Below, one piece after another: positions 9,336 through 18,947 of a stretch of DNA of 64,000 nt. Each line of letters opens with the position of its first letter. Positions within the stretch are counted from its first letter, which is position 1. The translations under genes were made by a program, and so were the position numbers. This stretch comes from Verrucomicrobiales bacterium (GTDB lineage: Bacteria; Verrucomicrobiota; Verrucomicrobiia; Verrucomicrobiales; DEV007): assembly GCA_029212615.1 (NCBI GenBank), contig JARGPJ010000003.1:186001-250000 (forward strand), written 5' to 3'. The notes under the pieces are model-generated. The model saw nothing but the letters and a program-made list of their open reading frames with translations, was not told where the DNA came from and did no database searches.

Positions 9336-10502
9336 TCAGCGAACTTCAATCGCCTCGGGAGGCTCGATGTCATAGCCCCACGCGTCGAAGGAAAATTTCC
9401 AACGCTCTCGTATCTGCACCGCTTCTTCTTCGCTCACGCAGTGAACATTCCGCTGATAGCCCTTCAGCCCGTCAACGTATTTGCCAATCTCAGACAATCC
9501 GGCTTCCTTTCCTTCGAGTCCCAGGGCATCATAAAGTCGACCAATCTCTCCAAGCGGATCTTTCGTGATCGCTTCATAAGTGGTTTCGACCAGTTGATGA
9601 GCGGGAAGATTGAGTTCGTCACGATCAGTGAGATAACGCTTCATCAACTTTTCGTAAGTCTCGAGAGTGTAGCCGGGAATATCAACGTCCTGAAAAGACT
9701 GCCAGGCGAAGGCGTTAAAAATACGCGGAAAGTGGCTCCGCGTTGAACTGTAAACTTCCCAGGGATTCCGGACAATATGAACGAAGCGTGCGTCCGGATA
9801 CATCTCGAGGATCATCTTCATCCGCGTCGTTGATGGCGGATTTTTGAAGAGCAGCTGCTTCCCTTTCTTCGCGTAGTTCAGCTTTCGAATGAGGAAGGCG
9901 TAATTCTTTTTAAAACGCGTCAAAGCCGAATCAGAAACCCCCTCAAAGAAAAGCGATTCATCTCTCACCTCCGTCATCCGCTGTGGAAAGTAAAAAATGC
10001 TGTAGTACCCAATCGGATTCAGATTTCCGAGAGCCATCTCCTCTTCCTGCGGTTCATCGAGGGTCAGCTTCACTTTATCGAAACCCCGGTCATCAGGAAG
10101 AGCCCGATCGATGATTCTCCGCATGATGCGCACCTTGGGCCCCAGCATGTCCAGCGGCAATGCCGTTTCGGTGAATTTGAGGTAGCCAAACTGCGGGTCG
10201 CGACACATGAGATTATGCAGATGCGTCGTCCCGCTCCGCCAATGTCCGATCATGAAAATCGGCGGAGTCTTCATCGTCTGGCGGTTGATCGCTCCGGCAT
10301 ACTTTACCGTTTCAATCGCCGCAAGCGGCGCCCGAACGAACTGAGCCACCCAGGCAATAAAACGCTGGTAGCGTGCCCTCGGATCAAAGGCCGGGGTGAA
10401 AAGGATGTGTCGAAGAAAAACCCGCAACCTCGATCCCGCGAGAGGATGAAGACCCGGCGCTTTCTTCTCAGCCGCTGATTCTAGTGTCCATTTTTCTCCC
10501 AT
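9336..10502 (-). CDS. Sulfotransferase (PAPS-dependent, Sulfotransfer_3-like)
   Basis: A 388-residue protein with both PAPS-binding elements: the 5'-phosphosulfate loop FMIGHWRSGTTHLHNLM at about residues 82-98 and the 3'-phosphate segment RFVHIVRNPWEVYSST near residue 250. LLFKNPPSTTRM lies between them. There is no obvious signal peptide. It is the first gene of a likely operon with lpxB and the M28 peptidase. This suggests, without proving it, that the acceptor is a lipid or surface glycan made near the lipid A pathway. Bacterial members of the family sulfate lipids, polysaccharides or Nod factors, so the acceptor cannot be named. Confidence 0.87.
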   Translation of the reverse strand: MGEKWTLESAAEKKAPGLHPLAGSRLRVFLRHILFTPAFDPRARYQRFIAWVAQFVRAPLAAIETVKYAGAINRQTMKTPPIFMIGHWRSGTTHLHNLMCRDPQFGYLKFTETALPLDMLGPKVRIMRRIIDRALPDDRGFDKVKLTLDEPQEEEMALGNLNPIGYYSIFYFPQRMTEVRDESLFFEGVSDSALTRFKKNYAFLIRKLNYAKKGKQLLFKNPPSTTRMKMILEMYPDARFVHIVRNPWEVYSSTRSHFPRIFNAFAWQSFQDVDIPGYTLETYEKLMKRYLTDRDELNLPAHQLVETTYEAITKDPLGEIGRLYDALGLEGKEAGLSEIGKYVDGLKGYQRNVHCVSEEEAVQIRERWKFSFDAWGYDIEPPEAIEVR

Positions 10503-10625
10503 CTTGAAAGTGAGGCGACCCTAGCCGGAATCAGATCGATCCGCTAATTCAAAATCACAGAAAGCAAATAAGGTTTCAAATGAACACTTGATTTCAAAGG
10601 AAGCATCGAGTATTCAAATTTACCC

Positions 10626-11741
10626 ATGGAACCGAAAGATGCCTTTCTCGTGCTAAATCTTCTCTCCGGGATCGGTCCTATCAGAGTCCGCCGGATGTTG
10701 GAGTATTTTGAGAGACCGGACCGGGTTTTGGAAGCATCGGCAAAAGAACTGCAGGAAGTTCCCGGAATCGGTCGTGAAATGGCACAGCAGATTCGAAGCT
10801 GGGAAAAAACAGTCGATCTTGACGGGGAAAAACAACGCATGGCTGAGCGTGGCATCGAAACACTTACGCTGGATGATGATGACTACCCCCCCGCCCTGCG
10901 TGAAATTCACGACCCTCCTTTTTTGCTATATATAAAGGGGAAACTCCTCCCTGCAGACTCCGCTGCAATCGGCGTGGTCGGGTCACGGCGCATGACGCAC
11001 TATGGTCGTGAACAAACGCGTAAACTGAGCTTTCAACTCGCAAGGACCGGATTTTGCATCATCAGCGGGCTCGCCCGTGGCATTGATACCGCGGCTCATG
11101 AAGCCGCTCTCGCGGCAGAAGGACGCACCATCGCCGTACTCGGTTCGGGGATAGGAAACGTGTATCCACCTGAGAATCAGGCGCTCGCCGACATGATATC
11201 GAAAAACGGTGCTGTTATTTCAGAATTCCCTGTTCTTTACGTTCCCGATAAACAATCCTTTCCGCTGAGAAACCGGATCGTATCAGGCATGTCACAGGGG
11301 CTGCTGGTTGTCGAAGCGCCCGCCCGCAGTGGTTCGATGATCACCGCGAACCAGGCCCTCGAACAGGGACGAACCGTCTTTGCCGTCCCCGGTCCGATTG
11401 ATCGCGCCAACTCCGAAGGTTGCCACCGGCTGATTCGCGCCGGAGCCACCCTTGTCTGCTCCGCCCGGGATATTATCGATGACCTGGGAGCGGAACTGAA
11501 CTCTCTCGCCCTCGACTTTAGCGCACCGGTGAAAACATCGGAATTGAAACGCCCCATGCCGGATTTGAACGAAAACGAGGAGAAGATCCTCCAATACCTT
11601 GAAAACGGGGAATCCACCATCGATGCCCTTGCGGAAGCCCTCGAAATTCCCGCCGGAGTCGTCAGTGCGACCCTCCTTCAGCTCGAAATGAAGAGCCTGA
11701 TTAAACAGCTTCCCGGCAAATACTTCACGAAACTGATTTGA
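10626..11741 (+). CDS. dprA: DNA-processing protein DprA
   Basis: A 371-residue DprA/Smf, the RecA loader that protects incoming single-stranded DNA during natural transformation. An N-terminal helix-hairpin-helix pair (LLSGIGPIRVRRML and VPGIGREMAQQI) precedes the Rossmann domain. That domain carries GVVGSRRMTHYG, ISGLARGIDTAAHEAAL, VLGSGIGNVYPPEN, FPLRNRIVSGMS and ARSGSMITANQALEQGR. The last 50 residues form a winged-helix DML1-like domain. The length and domain order are normal. It lies 71 bp upstream of topB on the same strand; dprA-topA pairing is common in bacteria, while here the partner is the topoisomerase III type. Confidence 0.95.
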   Translation: MEPKDAFLVLNLLSGIGPIRVRRMLEYFERPDRVLEASAKELQEVPGIGREMAQQIRSWEKTVDLDGEKQRMAERGIETLTLDDDDYPPALREIHDPPFLLYIKGKLLPADSAAIGVVGSRRMTHYGREQTRKLSFQLARTGFCIISGLARGIDTAAHEAALAAEGRTIAVLGSGIGNVYPPENQALADMISKNGAVISEFPVLYVPDKQSFPLRNRIVSGMSQGLLVVEAPARSGSMITANQALEQGRTVFAVPGPIDRANSEGCHRLIRAGATLVCSARDIIDDLGAELNSLALDFSAPVKTSELKRPMPDLNENEEKILQYLENGESTIDALAEALEIPAGVVSATLLQLEMKSLIKQLPGKYFTKLI

Positions 11742-11812
11742 CGGAACGTTGAAATCGGGGCACTCCATTGGCGTCCTCAAAGCTTTCCGCCGCACACCTT
11801 TCCTTTTTATCC

Positions 11813-14479
11813 ATGTCGAAATCACTCATCATCGCCGAGAAACCGAGCGTCGCCAATGACCTCGCCCGAGTCCTCGGAAAAGACCCTGCTATCGGTAAAT
11901 TCGACAAAAAGGACGACTTCTTTGAGAACGACCGATACCTCATCTCCTCCGCCGTCGGCCACCTTGTTCAGCAGGCATTGCCGATGACCGCCGAGGGGAA
12001 AACACTTCCCTGGAAGTTTGACTGCCTCCCCGTTGTTCCCGATCAGTTCACCCTCGAGCCCAGCGAACAAAAGGGATCGAAGTCCCGCCTCACTGTGCTG
12101 AAGCGGCTCATGAAGCGCAAAGATGTGACGGAACTGATCAACGCCTGTGATGCCGGCCGCGAAGGTGAACTCATTTTCCGCTACATCGTTCAGTTCGCCG
12201 GGATCGATAAACCCACCCGCCGCCTCTGGATGCAGTCGATGACCGACGGGGCAATCAAAGAAGCCTTCAGCAGCCTCCGCAGTGATGAGGAAATGCGTCC
12301 GCTTTCCGACGCTGCCTATTGCCGTTCCGAGTCCGACTGGCTTATCGGGATCAACTCAACCCGGGCGATGACCGCTTTCAATAGCAAGTTCGGGGGCTTC
12401 AATAAAACGCCGGTAGGACGGGTTCAGACGCCAACTCTCGCCCTCCTTGCAGAGCGCGAGTCGGAAATCGACAAATTTGTCAGTGAAGACTATTTCGAAG
12501 TTCACGGAACCTTTGGCGTCAAAGCCGGGGACTACCTTGGACGCTGGTTCAGCGAAAGCTTCAAAAAATCAGAGGACAAACCACATGCCCGGCCCGAGCG
12601 AATCTGGGATGAATCGGAAGCCCAGGCAGTCGTCGACCGTTGCGAGGGGAAAACGGCCATTGTTGAGGAGAAGAAGAAACCGACCAAACAAATTTCCCCG
12701 CAGCTTTACGACCTCACCAGTCTTCAGCGCGAAGCGAACGGTCGCTTTGGCTTCTCGGCACGACGAACCCTGCAACTTGCCCAGTCTCTCTATGAACGCC
12801 ACAAAGCGCTGACTTATCCGAGAACCGACTCACGCTACCTTCCCGATGACTACGTCCCGACAAGCATCGAAACCCTGAAGAAAATTTCCGCCGGATCCGG
12901 TTACACCATCGGCGACATGCCTGGCCACGCCGCGAAAGTGATCGAAAACTCCTGGGTCAACGGCAAAGACAAACGAGTCTTTAACGGTGCCAAAGTCAGC
13001 GATCACTTTGCGATTATTCCAACCGGTCAGATCCCTGCCAACCTCGACGAGGCCGAACAGAAACTCTACGACATGGTGAGCCGTCGCTTTATTGCAACCT
13101 TCTACCCGCAGGCAGAATTCGAAAACACGACGCGCATCAGTCGAATCGGCGAAGACGCCTTCAAAACAGACGGAAAAATTCTCGTCAATGCCGGATGGCT
13201 CGCCGTTTACGGCAAGAAAGTCGGTGGCGCGGATGCTCCGGCTCCTGCCGCCGATGAAGAAGGCGGAAGCAGAAAAGCGTCCTCGAGCGCCGACAAACAG
13301 ATCGTTCCGGTCGCACCCGGCGAGAGCGCGACCGCAAAGAAAATCGAACGCCTCGACAAGCAAACGAGACCTCCGGCGCGATACAATGAAAGCACCCTGC
13401 TCTCCGCCATGGAGACCGCCGGGAAGCGGGTTGATGACGAAGATCTTCGCGATGCTATGTCCGAGCGCGGCCTCGGCACTCCGGCGACACGGGCTTCGAC
13501 AATTGAAGGCCTCATCAACGATAAATACATCACCCGGGATGGCCGGGACATTTATGTCACAACCCGCGGGATGCGTCTCATTGAGCAGCTCCACAACATG
13601 GAGATCGGCATTCTCACTTCCCCCGAGATGACCGGTGAATGGGAATATAAGCTCAAACAAATGGAACAGGGCAAACTGGATCGCCCCCGTTTCATGAATG
13701 AGATTAAGGACCTCACCGGCACGGTTGTCGAAACCGCAAAGGAATACGCCCGCACCGCCCTTGAGCGCGAATGGCCTGAATTTCCCGTCCCCTGCCCGGT
13801 GTGTGGTGCTGCGGCGCTGGGACAGGACGACGGACGCTACAAGTGTAAGGAACCGGACTGCAAATTTGCCCTGCCAAAGGTGATTGCGAGCCGTCCTCTT
13901 TCAGAAGACGAAGCAAAAACCCTCCTGACAACCAAACTGGTCGGCCCCCTCACTGGATTTGTGAATCGCTTCAAACAGCCCTTCGATGCTGCGATCGAAT
14001 TGCAGGAAGACAAAAAGACCGGACTCAAAGCCTCCTTTGTTTTTGAAAAGTCTCCCGAAGAGGAGGAAGAAGTCGAAGCGATCAAGCCCGAGAACAAGCT
14101 CTGCAAGTGCCCCCTGTGCGAAAAAGGCGACATCTACGTCACTCCCCACAGTTACCTCTGTGACCGTCGTGCGAACGGCGATGGGTGCAAAGCCCGTCTC
14201 TCGAAAGAGATGTGCAAATACGAAATCCCGCGTGAGCAGGCGCTTAAATATTTCAACGAAGGCAAAACCGATGTGATCGAGCAGTGGATCAGCAAAAAGG
14301 GCCGCCCCTTCAAGGCTGCTTTAACCTGCAACACCAAGGGTAAACGCATGCTCGGCTGGGAGTTTCCTCCCCGTGAGCCGGCGAAGAAAAAGACGGCAAC
14401 TAAAAAGGCGGCGGCGAAGAAGACCACCACTAAAAAAGCAGCCAGTAAGAAGGCTGCAACGAAGAAAAAGAGCAGTTAA
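11813..14479 (+). CDS. topB: Type IA DNA topoisomerase (topoisomerase III type) with zinc ribbons and Lys/Ala-rich tail
   Basis: An 888-residue type IA topoisomerase. The Toprim domain starts [20 protein letters not shown] and contains [16 protein letters not shown]. The catalytic tyrosine is Tyr335 in [30 protein letters not shown] and [14 protein letters not shown] are typical of TopB. After about residue 660 come two cysteine clusters (CPVCGAA...CKEPDC and [10 protein letters not shown]...[10 protein letters not shown]), and the last 35 or so residues are an Ala/Lys/Thr-repeat tail like a histone H1 tail. The upstream extension to 11768 is rejected because the conserved N-terminus begins at the ATG at 11813. 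It relaxes or decatenates DNA; the tail probably adds nonspecific DNA binding. Confidence 0.93.
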   Translation: MSKSLIIAEKPSVANDLARVLGKDPAIGKFDKKDDFFENDRYLISSAVGHLVQQALPMTAEGKTLPWKFDCLPVVPDQFTLEPSEQKGSKSRLTVLKRLMKRKDVTELINACDAGREGELIFRYIVQFAGIDKPTRRLWMQSMTDGAIKEAFSSLRSDEEMRPLSDAAYCRSESDWLIGINSTRAMTAFNSKFGGFNKTPVGRVQTPTLALLAERESEIDKFVSEDYFEVHGTFGVKAGDYLGRWFSESFKKSEDKPHARPERIWDESEAQAVVDRCEGKTAIVEEKKKPTKQISPQLYDLTSLQREANGRFGFSARRTLQLAQSLYERHKALTYPRTDSRYLPDDYVPTSIETLKKISAGSGYTIGDMPGHAAKVIENSWVNGKDKRVFNGAKVSDHFAIIPTGQIPANLDEAEQKLYDMVSRRFIATFYPQAEFENTTRISRIGEDAFKTDGKILVNAGWLAVYGKKVGGADAPAPAADEEGGSRKASSSADKQIVPVAPGESATAKKIERLDKQTRPPARYNESTLLSAMETAGKRVDDEDLRDAMSERGLGTPATRASTIEGLINDKYITRDGRDIYVTTRGMRLIEQLHNMEIGILTSPEMTGEWEYKLKQMEQGKLDRPRFMNEIKDLTGTVVETAKEYARTALEREWPEFPVPCPVCGAAALGQDDGRYKCKEPDCKFALPKVIASRPLSEDEAKTLLTTKLVGPLTGFVNRFKQPFDAAIELQEDKKTGLKASFVFEKSPEEEEEVEAIKPENKLCKCPLCEKGDIYVTPHSYLCDRRANGDGCKARLSKEMCKYEIPREQALKYFNEGKTDVIEQWISKKGRPFKAALTCNTKGKRMLGWEFPPREPAKKKTATKKAAAKKTTTKKAASKKAATKKKSS

Positions 14480-14498
14480 GGGAGCTTCATGGAGCGAA

Positions 14499-14518
14499 TG
14501 AAGTCAGCATTGACTTCA
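14499..14518. terminator. Stem-loop between convergent topB and coaD (weak terminator candidate)
   Basis: A perfect stem, TGAAGTCA pairing with TGACTTCA around a GCAT loop, lies in the 66 bp between the convergent topB and coaD genes. It could act on both strands, but neither side has a clear T run, so an intrinsic terminator is only possible. Confidence 0.3.
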
Positions 14519-14545
14519 CCGCTATAGACGGACTCCTCTATTCCT

Positions 14546-15025
14546 TTAACTTCCCACTTTCTCCAACAGCTTCGCTTTGACGCAAAGCGGCACAAACTGA
14601 TCGATATCGCCTTCGAGCCGGGCGACCTCTTTCACAATTCGTGAGCTCAGGTATATATTCTCCTGGCTGGGCATGAGAAAGACTGTCTCCAGGTTTTCAT
14701 CGAGGCTCTGATTCATCAGGGCCATTTGAAACTCATATTCAAAATCGGAAACCGCTCGAAGGCCCCGCACGACGACATCAGCTTTATTGTCGCGAACAAA
14801 GTTTACCAACAAACCCTCGAAAGACGTCACTTCGACGTTCCCGAGATGACTCGTCGATGCCTTGATCAGCTCAACCCGCTCATCCGGTGTAAAAAGACCG
14901 GTTTTAGCCCCATTGAAGGCGACCGCCACAATCATGCGGTCCCACAGTTTGCTGGCCCGTTCGATGACATCAAGGTGACCATTGTGGATCGGGTCGAAGC
15001 TTCCCGGGTAAATCGCAGTCTTCAT
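14546..15025 (-). CDS. coaD: Phosphopantetheine adenylyltransferase
   Basis: A 159-residue CoaD, the hexameric nucleotidyltransferase that adenylates 4'-phosphopantetheine to dephospho-CoA. It carries YPGSFDPIHNGHLDVIERA with the T/HxGH motif, VVVRGLRAVSDFEYEFQMALMN, and the second signature YLSSRIVKEVA in place of the usual ISSS stretch. The length is typical (E. coli 159). It converges with topB and is divergent from a small lipoprotein gene, so it is probably transcribed alone. With panD it gives two CoA-pathway genes in this window. Confidence 0.96.
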   Translation of the reverse strand: MKTAIYPGSFDPIHNGHLDVIERASKLWDRMIVAVAFNGAKTGLFTPDERVELIKASTSHLGNVEVTSFEGLLVNFVRDNKADVVVRGLRAVSDFEYEFQMALMNQSLDENLETVFLMPSQENIYLSSRIVKEVARLEGDIDQFVPLCVKAKLLEKVGS

Positions 15026-15120
15026 AAATTATGATGGGAGTTTACCCCCATTCTGATTGAGGATGACCCTATATTCCAAAATTATTCAAAGACTTTTCAC
15101 GAAATCCCGCTAATATCTGA

Positions 15121-15549
15121 ATGATGAATGTCGTGAAAAGTTTGATGTTTCCTTTCGCTATCGCTGCATCTCTTGGTTTCAGTGGCTGCGAGACAACCGG
15201 AAATTCAGATGGCGAAGTCATTTCCCCGTCTGGTGCCAGTCAGAGTGGCCCCATCAACGCCATCGGCTTTCTCAAGACTGATTACGAACCTCTCAACAAG
15301 TGGCTCGACGAATCTTTTGCGGTCGATTACAAGCACATGACCCCGACGCTGATCTTCGATCAGGTTCCGTTGAACGATATCTTCTACGAGACCTCAAATC
15401 TCCCGACCAGTGCACCGGCCTTCAATTTTTCCAGCCCACAGGTCACACGCCGCGAGCTTCTCAAAAAGATTGCCAACCATTGGCGACTGAAAATGAGTTT
15501 CGTAACCGACGCCGGAGGAACCCCTACTGCAGTTAAAGTAGAAGGTTAA
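15121..15549 (+). CDS. Small lipoprotein of unknown function, STN-like C-terminal region
   Basis: A 142-residue protein with a signal peptide and a lipobox LGFSGC, so Cys23 should be lipidated. A Ser/Gly-rich linker to about residue 50 follows. The last 70 residues, PTLIFDQVPLNDIFYETSN and onward to RELLKKIANHWRLKMSFV, have the pattern of secretin/TonB short N-terminal (STN) domains: a beta strand, 'V-L-I' helix, strand, then helix ending 'hWpL'. That resemblance is my own and is weak. It starts at one of two adjacent ATGs. It is divergent from coaD with no functional partner nearby. Expected location is the periplasmic side of the outer or inner membrane. Confidence 0.7.
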   Translation: MMNVVKSLMFPFAIAASLGFSGCETTGNSDGEVISPSGASQSGPINAIGFLKTDYEPLNKWLDESFAVDYKHMTPTLIFDQVPLNDIFYETSNLPTSAPAFNFSSPQVTRRELLKKIANHWRLKMSFVTDAGGTPTAVKVEG

Positions 15550-15634
15550 CCAAAGCTCCTCCTAACGGAGCGAAAGACGGGCGTGTCGCGCCCCCCCTAT
15601 CGTCAGCCTTTTCCGGAAACGCCTCAACGCCTGC

Positions 15635-16918
15635 CTAGCGATAGGCCTCGCGGACCACTTCACCGAAAATCCGCATGCCATCCTCAACGATCGCTTCCGG
15701 CTGTGTGTAGCTCACGCGGACGCACTGTCTCGAATGCTCCCAATCGGTCGTATCAAGACCGAAAAAGAAATACTCTCCGGGCACAACGATGAGGCTGGCC
15801 TCCTTGAGTCGTCGATACAGTTCACGGCAGCTGATTGGAAGTTTATCAAACCAGAACCAGAGGAAGAACGCCCCTTCACTTTCATGAACACGCCACGGGA
15901 TCTCTGAGGGCAGGTGCTGATGAGCCAGCGCGAGGGCCCGGTCTGACCGGGTTTGGTAATAGGGGCGAATCACCTTTTCAGCGAGCATTTTCATCTCATG
16001 CGATTCCAACAGCGGACGAGCCAGGGCCTGCCCTACATTATTGTTCGCGAGACCTACAATCGCGGTCATTGAGCGAACTTCCTGAATGATCTCTTCGCGC
16101 GCAACAATGATGCCCGTCCTTGTTCCGGGGAGTCCTAACTTACTGAGGCTCATCGTTAGAATCACATTTTTATCCCAAACGAGTTCAGCATCGTGGAAAA
16201 CCACGCCGGGAAACGGGAGCCCATAAGCATTGTCGATAATCAAAGGTATCCCATTCTCTTCAGCAAGTTCGCGAAGCCTGGCCACTTCCACATCTGTGAT
16301 AACGTTGCTGCTCGGGTTCGTCGGCCGGGAAACAGCAATCGCGGCATGACTTGAATCCACCTTCAGGTTTTCAAAATCGATCCGGTATTTAAACCGATGA
16401 TCCGCCGTCAGTTCAATGAGAGGACGGCGCGAATCGAACATTCCACCGCCGGAAACGCTCTGATCACTGTATCCGATATATTCAGGAACCAGAGGCAGAA
16501 GAATTTTACGCTCACTCCCGTCCGGCATCCTTCCCGCAAACCGGTTGAGGAGGAAGAAAAAGGCAGTCTGCCCTCCATTAGTCACCGCAATATTATCTTT
16601 CGTCAGCTCCCACCCATACTCTTTCGAAAGGAACCCTGCCACGGCTTCACGAAACGCGGGACTCCCCGCCGGCTGATCATAGTCAGCCATGACGCGGTCG
16701 AATTCATCAGGCGTGTCGAGAACGAGCTCACGCATCCGCTTGCGCCAGATCTCCTGCATCGCCGGAATGTGGGCCGGATTCCCCCCGCCCATCATACGCA
16801 TTTTTCCGCGGCCGGCAGTCAGAGCCTCGCCGAGGTCATCCATCAACTCAGTGATACCGGAATGATCAGTCAGCTGTTTACCAAAGACTGATTTAGGATA
16901 GGGACTTTCTTCACTCAC
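15635..16918 (-). CDS. avtA: Valine-pyruvate aminotransferase
   Basis: A 427-residue fold-type I PLP aminotransferase closely resembling E. coli AvtA along its whole length: DHSGITELMDDLGEAL, MGGGNPAHIPAMQEI, NGGQTAFFFLLNRFAGR, PLVPEYIGYSDQ, VSRPTNPSSNVITD, IDNAYGLPFPG, the lysine motif MSLSKLGLPGTRTGII (Lys260) and VPGEYFFFGLD. AvtA transfers an amino group between alanine/pyruvate and valine/2-oxoisovalerate, the last step of valine synthesis. The start is an ATG at 16916-16918; the neighbour thiD is divergent. The match to AvtA is much better than to general aspartate aminotransferases. Confidence 0.93.
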   Translation of the reverse strand: MSEESPYPKSVFGKQLTDHSGITELMDDLGEALTAGRGKMRMMGGGNPAHIPAMQEIWRKRMRELVLDTPDEFDRVMADYDQPAGSPAFREAVAGFLSKEYGWELTKDNIAVTNGGQTAFFFLLNRFAGRMPDGSERKILLPLVPEYIGYSDQSVSGGGMFDSRRPLIELTADHRFKYRIDFENLKVDSSHAAIAVSRPTNPSSNVITDVEVARLRELAEENGIPLIIDNAYGLPFPGVVFHDAELVWDKNVILTMSLSKLGLPGTRTGIIVAREEIIQEVRSMTAIVGLANNNVGQALARPLLESHEMKMLAEKVIRPYYQTRSDRALALAHQHLPSEIPWRVHESEGAFFLWFWFDKLPISCRELYRRLKEASLIVVPGEYFFFGLDTTDWEHSRQCVRVSYTQPEAIVEDGMRIFGEVVREAYR

Positions 16919-17009
16919 ATAAACAGTGTCGATACGAAGCGCTCAGGATCAAGAGGACTTCGCAGGTTTCCGGTCGAAATTTCACAGGTATCCACTACCG
17001 TCTCACACG

Positions 17010-17822
17010 ATGCCTCCAGCTCCTCCTGTTGCCCTGACCATCGCGGGATCGGATTCCTCATCCGGTGCCGGGATGCAAGCTGATCTGAAAACTTTCGCAG
17101 CCCACTTGGTCTACGGGGTCAACGCGCTCACCGCAACGGTGGCCGAAGTCCCCGGGGAGGTGGCCCGTTTTGATGCCGTGGACCCAACCCTGCTGGGCCA
17201 TCAACTCAACAGTGTTAACTCCCATTTTCCCATCTCCGCTGCAAAAACCGGGATGCTGGCAAATGCGGAGAACGTCCTCGTCACGGCAGACTTTGCGAAG
17301 AAGCATTCATCAATTCCCTTCGTAATCGATCCCGTGATCTTCGCCACTGCCGAGTCGCAGCTGCTCTCGAATGACGGAGTCGAAAAGATGAAATCGGACC
17401 TCCTCCCGCTCGCACTCCTCGCCACACCAAACCTTCCGGAAGCGGAAGCACTCCTCGGTCGTCCCCTCTCCGACGCCGGGGCACTTGCTGAATCCTCCCG
17501 CCAACTTTTCGAGCAGTATGGCTGCGCCTTCCTCGTTAAAGGGGGCCACTTCGATAGCGGTGAAACGATCACTGACTACGCATGGATCGACGGAAACCTC
17601 GTCCATTTCCCCCATCGACGCCTTGATGTCGCCGACACCCACGGCACCGGCTGCACGCTTTCCGCTGCGATCACCGCAAACCTCGCCAAAGCGATACCAC
17701 TGGCCGAGGCCATCCACTCGGGAATCGATTACCTGACGCGCTGTCTCGCGAATCAGTATCAATGGCATGAAAACGGGGACATGATCGCAGCATTGAACCA
17801 TTTCCCCGATGAAGTAGATTAA
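17010..17822 (+). CDS. thiD: Hydroxymethylpyrimidine / phosphomethylpyrimidine kinase
   Basis: A 270-residue ribokinase-fold ThiD that phosphorylates HMP and HMP-P for thiamine synthesis. Diagnostic stretches are [69 protein letters not shown] and the catalytic [18 protein letters not shown]. The frame is open from 16926, but the ATG at 17010 is the start that fits the family. It heads a tightly packed operon: the S41-like gene begins 9 bp later, then bioF overlaps by one base and a secreted esterase follows at 15 bp. Confidence 0.93.
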   Translation: MPPAPPVALTIAGSDSSSGAGMQADLKTFAAHLVYGVNALTATVAEVPGEVARFDAVDPTLLGHQLNSVNSHFPISAAKTGMLANAENVLVTADFAKKHSSIPFVIDPVIFATAESQLLSNDGVEKMKSDLLPLALLATPNLPEAEALLGRPLSDAGALAESSRQLFEQYGCAFLVKGGHFDSGETITDYAWIDGNLVHFPHRRLDVADTHGTGCTLSAAITANLAKAIPLAEAIHSGIDYLTRCLANQYQWHENGDMIAALNHFPDEVD

Positions 17823-17831
17823 CCTCCCTTC

Positions 17832-18947
17832 ATGATTCGCTGTCTGACATTCCTCATCTGCTTTCTACCCGCCTTCATTTGGGCGCTCGATGAAACTCTC
17901 CCGGTCGAGGCCCCTGAGAGTGCTCCGGAAGCAGACGATCCGGAAAAGCTCAGTGAGATGATCGATACGCTGAATCAGGCCAGCCTGCAGGAAGCTTTCC
18001 GCCTCCTCACCAGTGACTACATCAACGGGGAGGAACTGGATTCTCTAGAGGTCAACCGCTCCGCCCTTCAGGGCATGCTGAGCCGACTCGATTTCGGGGC
18101 GATGCTCCTCACTGAGAAAGCCGTTCAGGAAAGCAATTCCCGATTCGTCTTTCACGCGGAGAAAATCAACCGATCGACCGCCTACCTCCGATTTGGCCGC
18201 TACAACAAATCCGGGCTTAAGGAAATGGACGCAGCGCTCAAAACGTTCATCGCAGAGAAAGCAATCACGGACCTCATTGTCGACCTTCGCTCCCCTCAGG
18301 CACAGGCGGAATTTGCCATCGCTTCAGAGATTCTGAGCCGCTTTCGCCCGCCAAATGAACTGCTTTTCAAGATCAGGCGGCCCGGTGCTGACCGCCCCAC
18401 CCTTTTCGTCTCGAAATCCTCGGGGCCGAACTGGTCGCGAAATCTGATCCTCCTCGTTGATCGTGAAACAGGGAATGTCGGTGAAATCATTGCCGCAGTT
18501 CTCAAGCGTAAATCCGCTCCTCTCATCATCGGTGAGACCACCCCCGGTCTGACGGTGGAATATCGTGATGTCCCGATCGGCGAAGACCGCATCATGCGCT
18601 ACGCCATCGCTGAAGTGGTCCTCGACGATGACTCGTCCATTTTCAGAAAAGGGATCGAACCTGACATTGAAACACCGACACCGAAGGAATCTAAACATGC
18701 CATCTTTGATGCCACTCAAAAAGATCGGTCACTGACTGATTTTCTCTATCAGAAACAACGCCCGAGGATGAATGAGGCCGCTCTTGTCGCCGGGATTGAT
18801 CCGGAAATCGACTACTACATCCTTCGCACGAACGGTAAGCCCACCCCCTGGGACAAACCGCCGCTTCAGGATCGAGCGCTCCAGCAGGCCGTCGATCTCC
18901 TGAATGCAAATTCCTTCCTCGAATCCGGACGCAAGACTCGTCGCTGA
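17832..18947 (+). CDS. Secreted S41-peptidase-like protein lacking the catalytic Ser/Lys pair
   Basis: A 371-residue protein with a signal peptide (CLTFLICFLPAFIWA). Residues 115-280 follow the C-terminal processing peptidase (S41) core: TAYLRFGRYNKSGLKEMDAAL, LIVDLRSP, NLILLVDRETGNVGEIIAAVL, APLIIGETTPGL and IFRKGIEPDIE. In active members the segment before 'EI' reads GSASASE and the later one has GEpTfGKG. Here the serine position is Asn215 and the lysine position is Leu240, 25 residues apart exactly as in active enzymes, so catalysis by the usual dyad looks impossible. A PDZ domain is also not evident. It may be a scaffold or binding protein. It sits between thiD and bioF, overlapping bioF by one base. 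Confidence 0.72.
   Translation: MIRCLTFLICFLPAFIWALDETLPVEAPESAPEADDPEKLSEMIDTLNQASLQEAFRLLTSDYINGEELDSLEVNRSALQGMLSRLDFGAMLLTEKAVQESNSRFVFHAEKINRSTAYLRFGRYNKSGLKEMDAALKTFIAEKAITDLIVDLRSPQAQAEFAIASEILSRFRPPNELLFKIRRPGADRPTLFVSKSSGPNWSRNLILLVDRETGNVGEIIAAVLKRKSAPLIIGETTPGLTVEYRDVPIGEDRIMRYAIAEVVLDDDSSIFRKGIEPDIETPTPKESKHAIFDATQKDRSLTDFLYQKQRPRMNEAALVAGIDPEIDYYILRTNGKPTPWDKPPLQDRALQQAVDLLNANSFLESGRKTRR

Noticed and set aside
12830..13660. 276-residue open frame antisense to topB
   Set aside because: It mirrors a strongly conserved topoisomerase frame and has no domain pattern; long antisense frames are expected from codon bias at this GC content.
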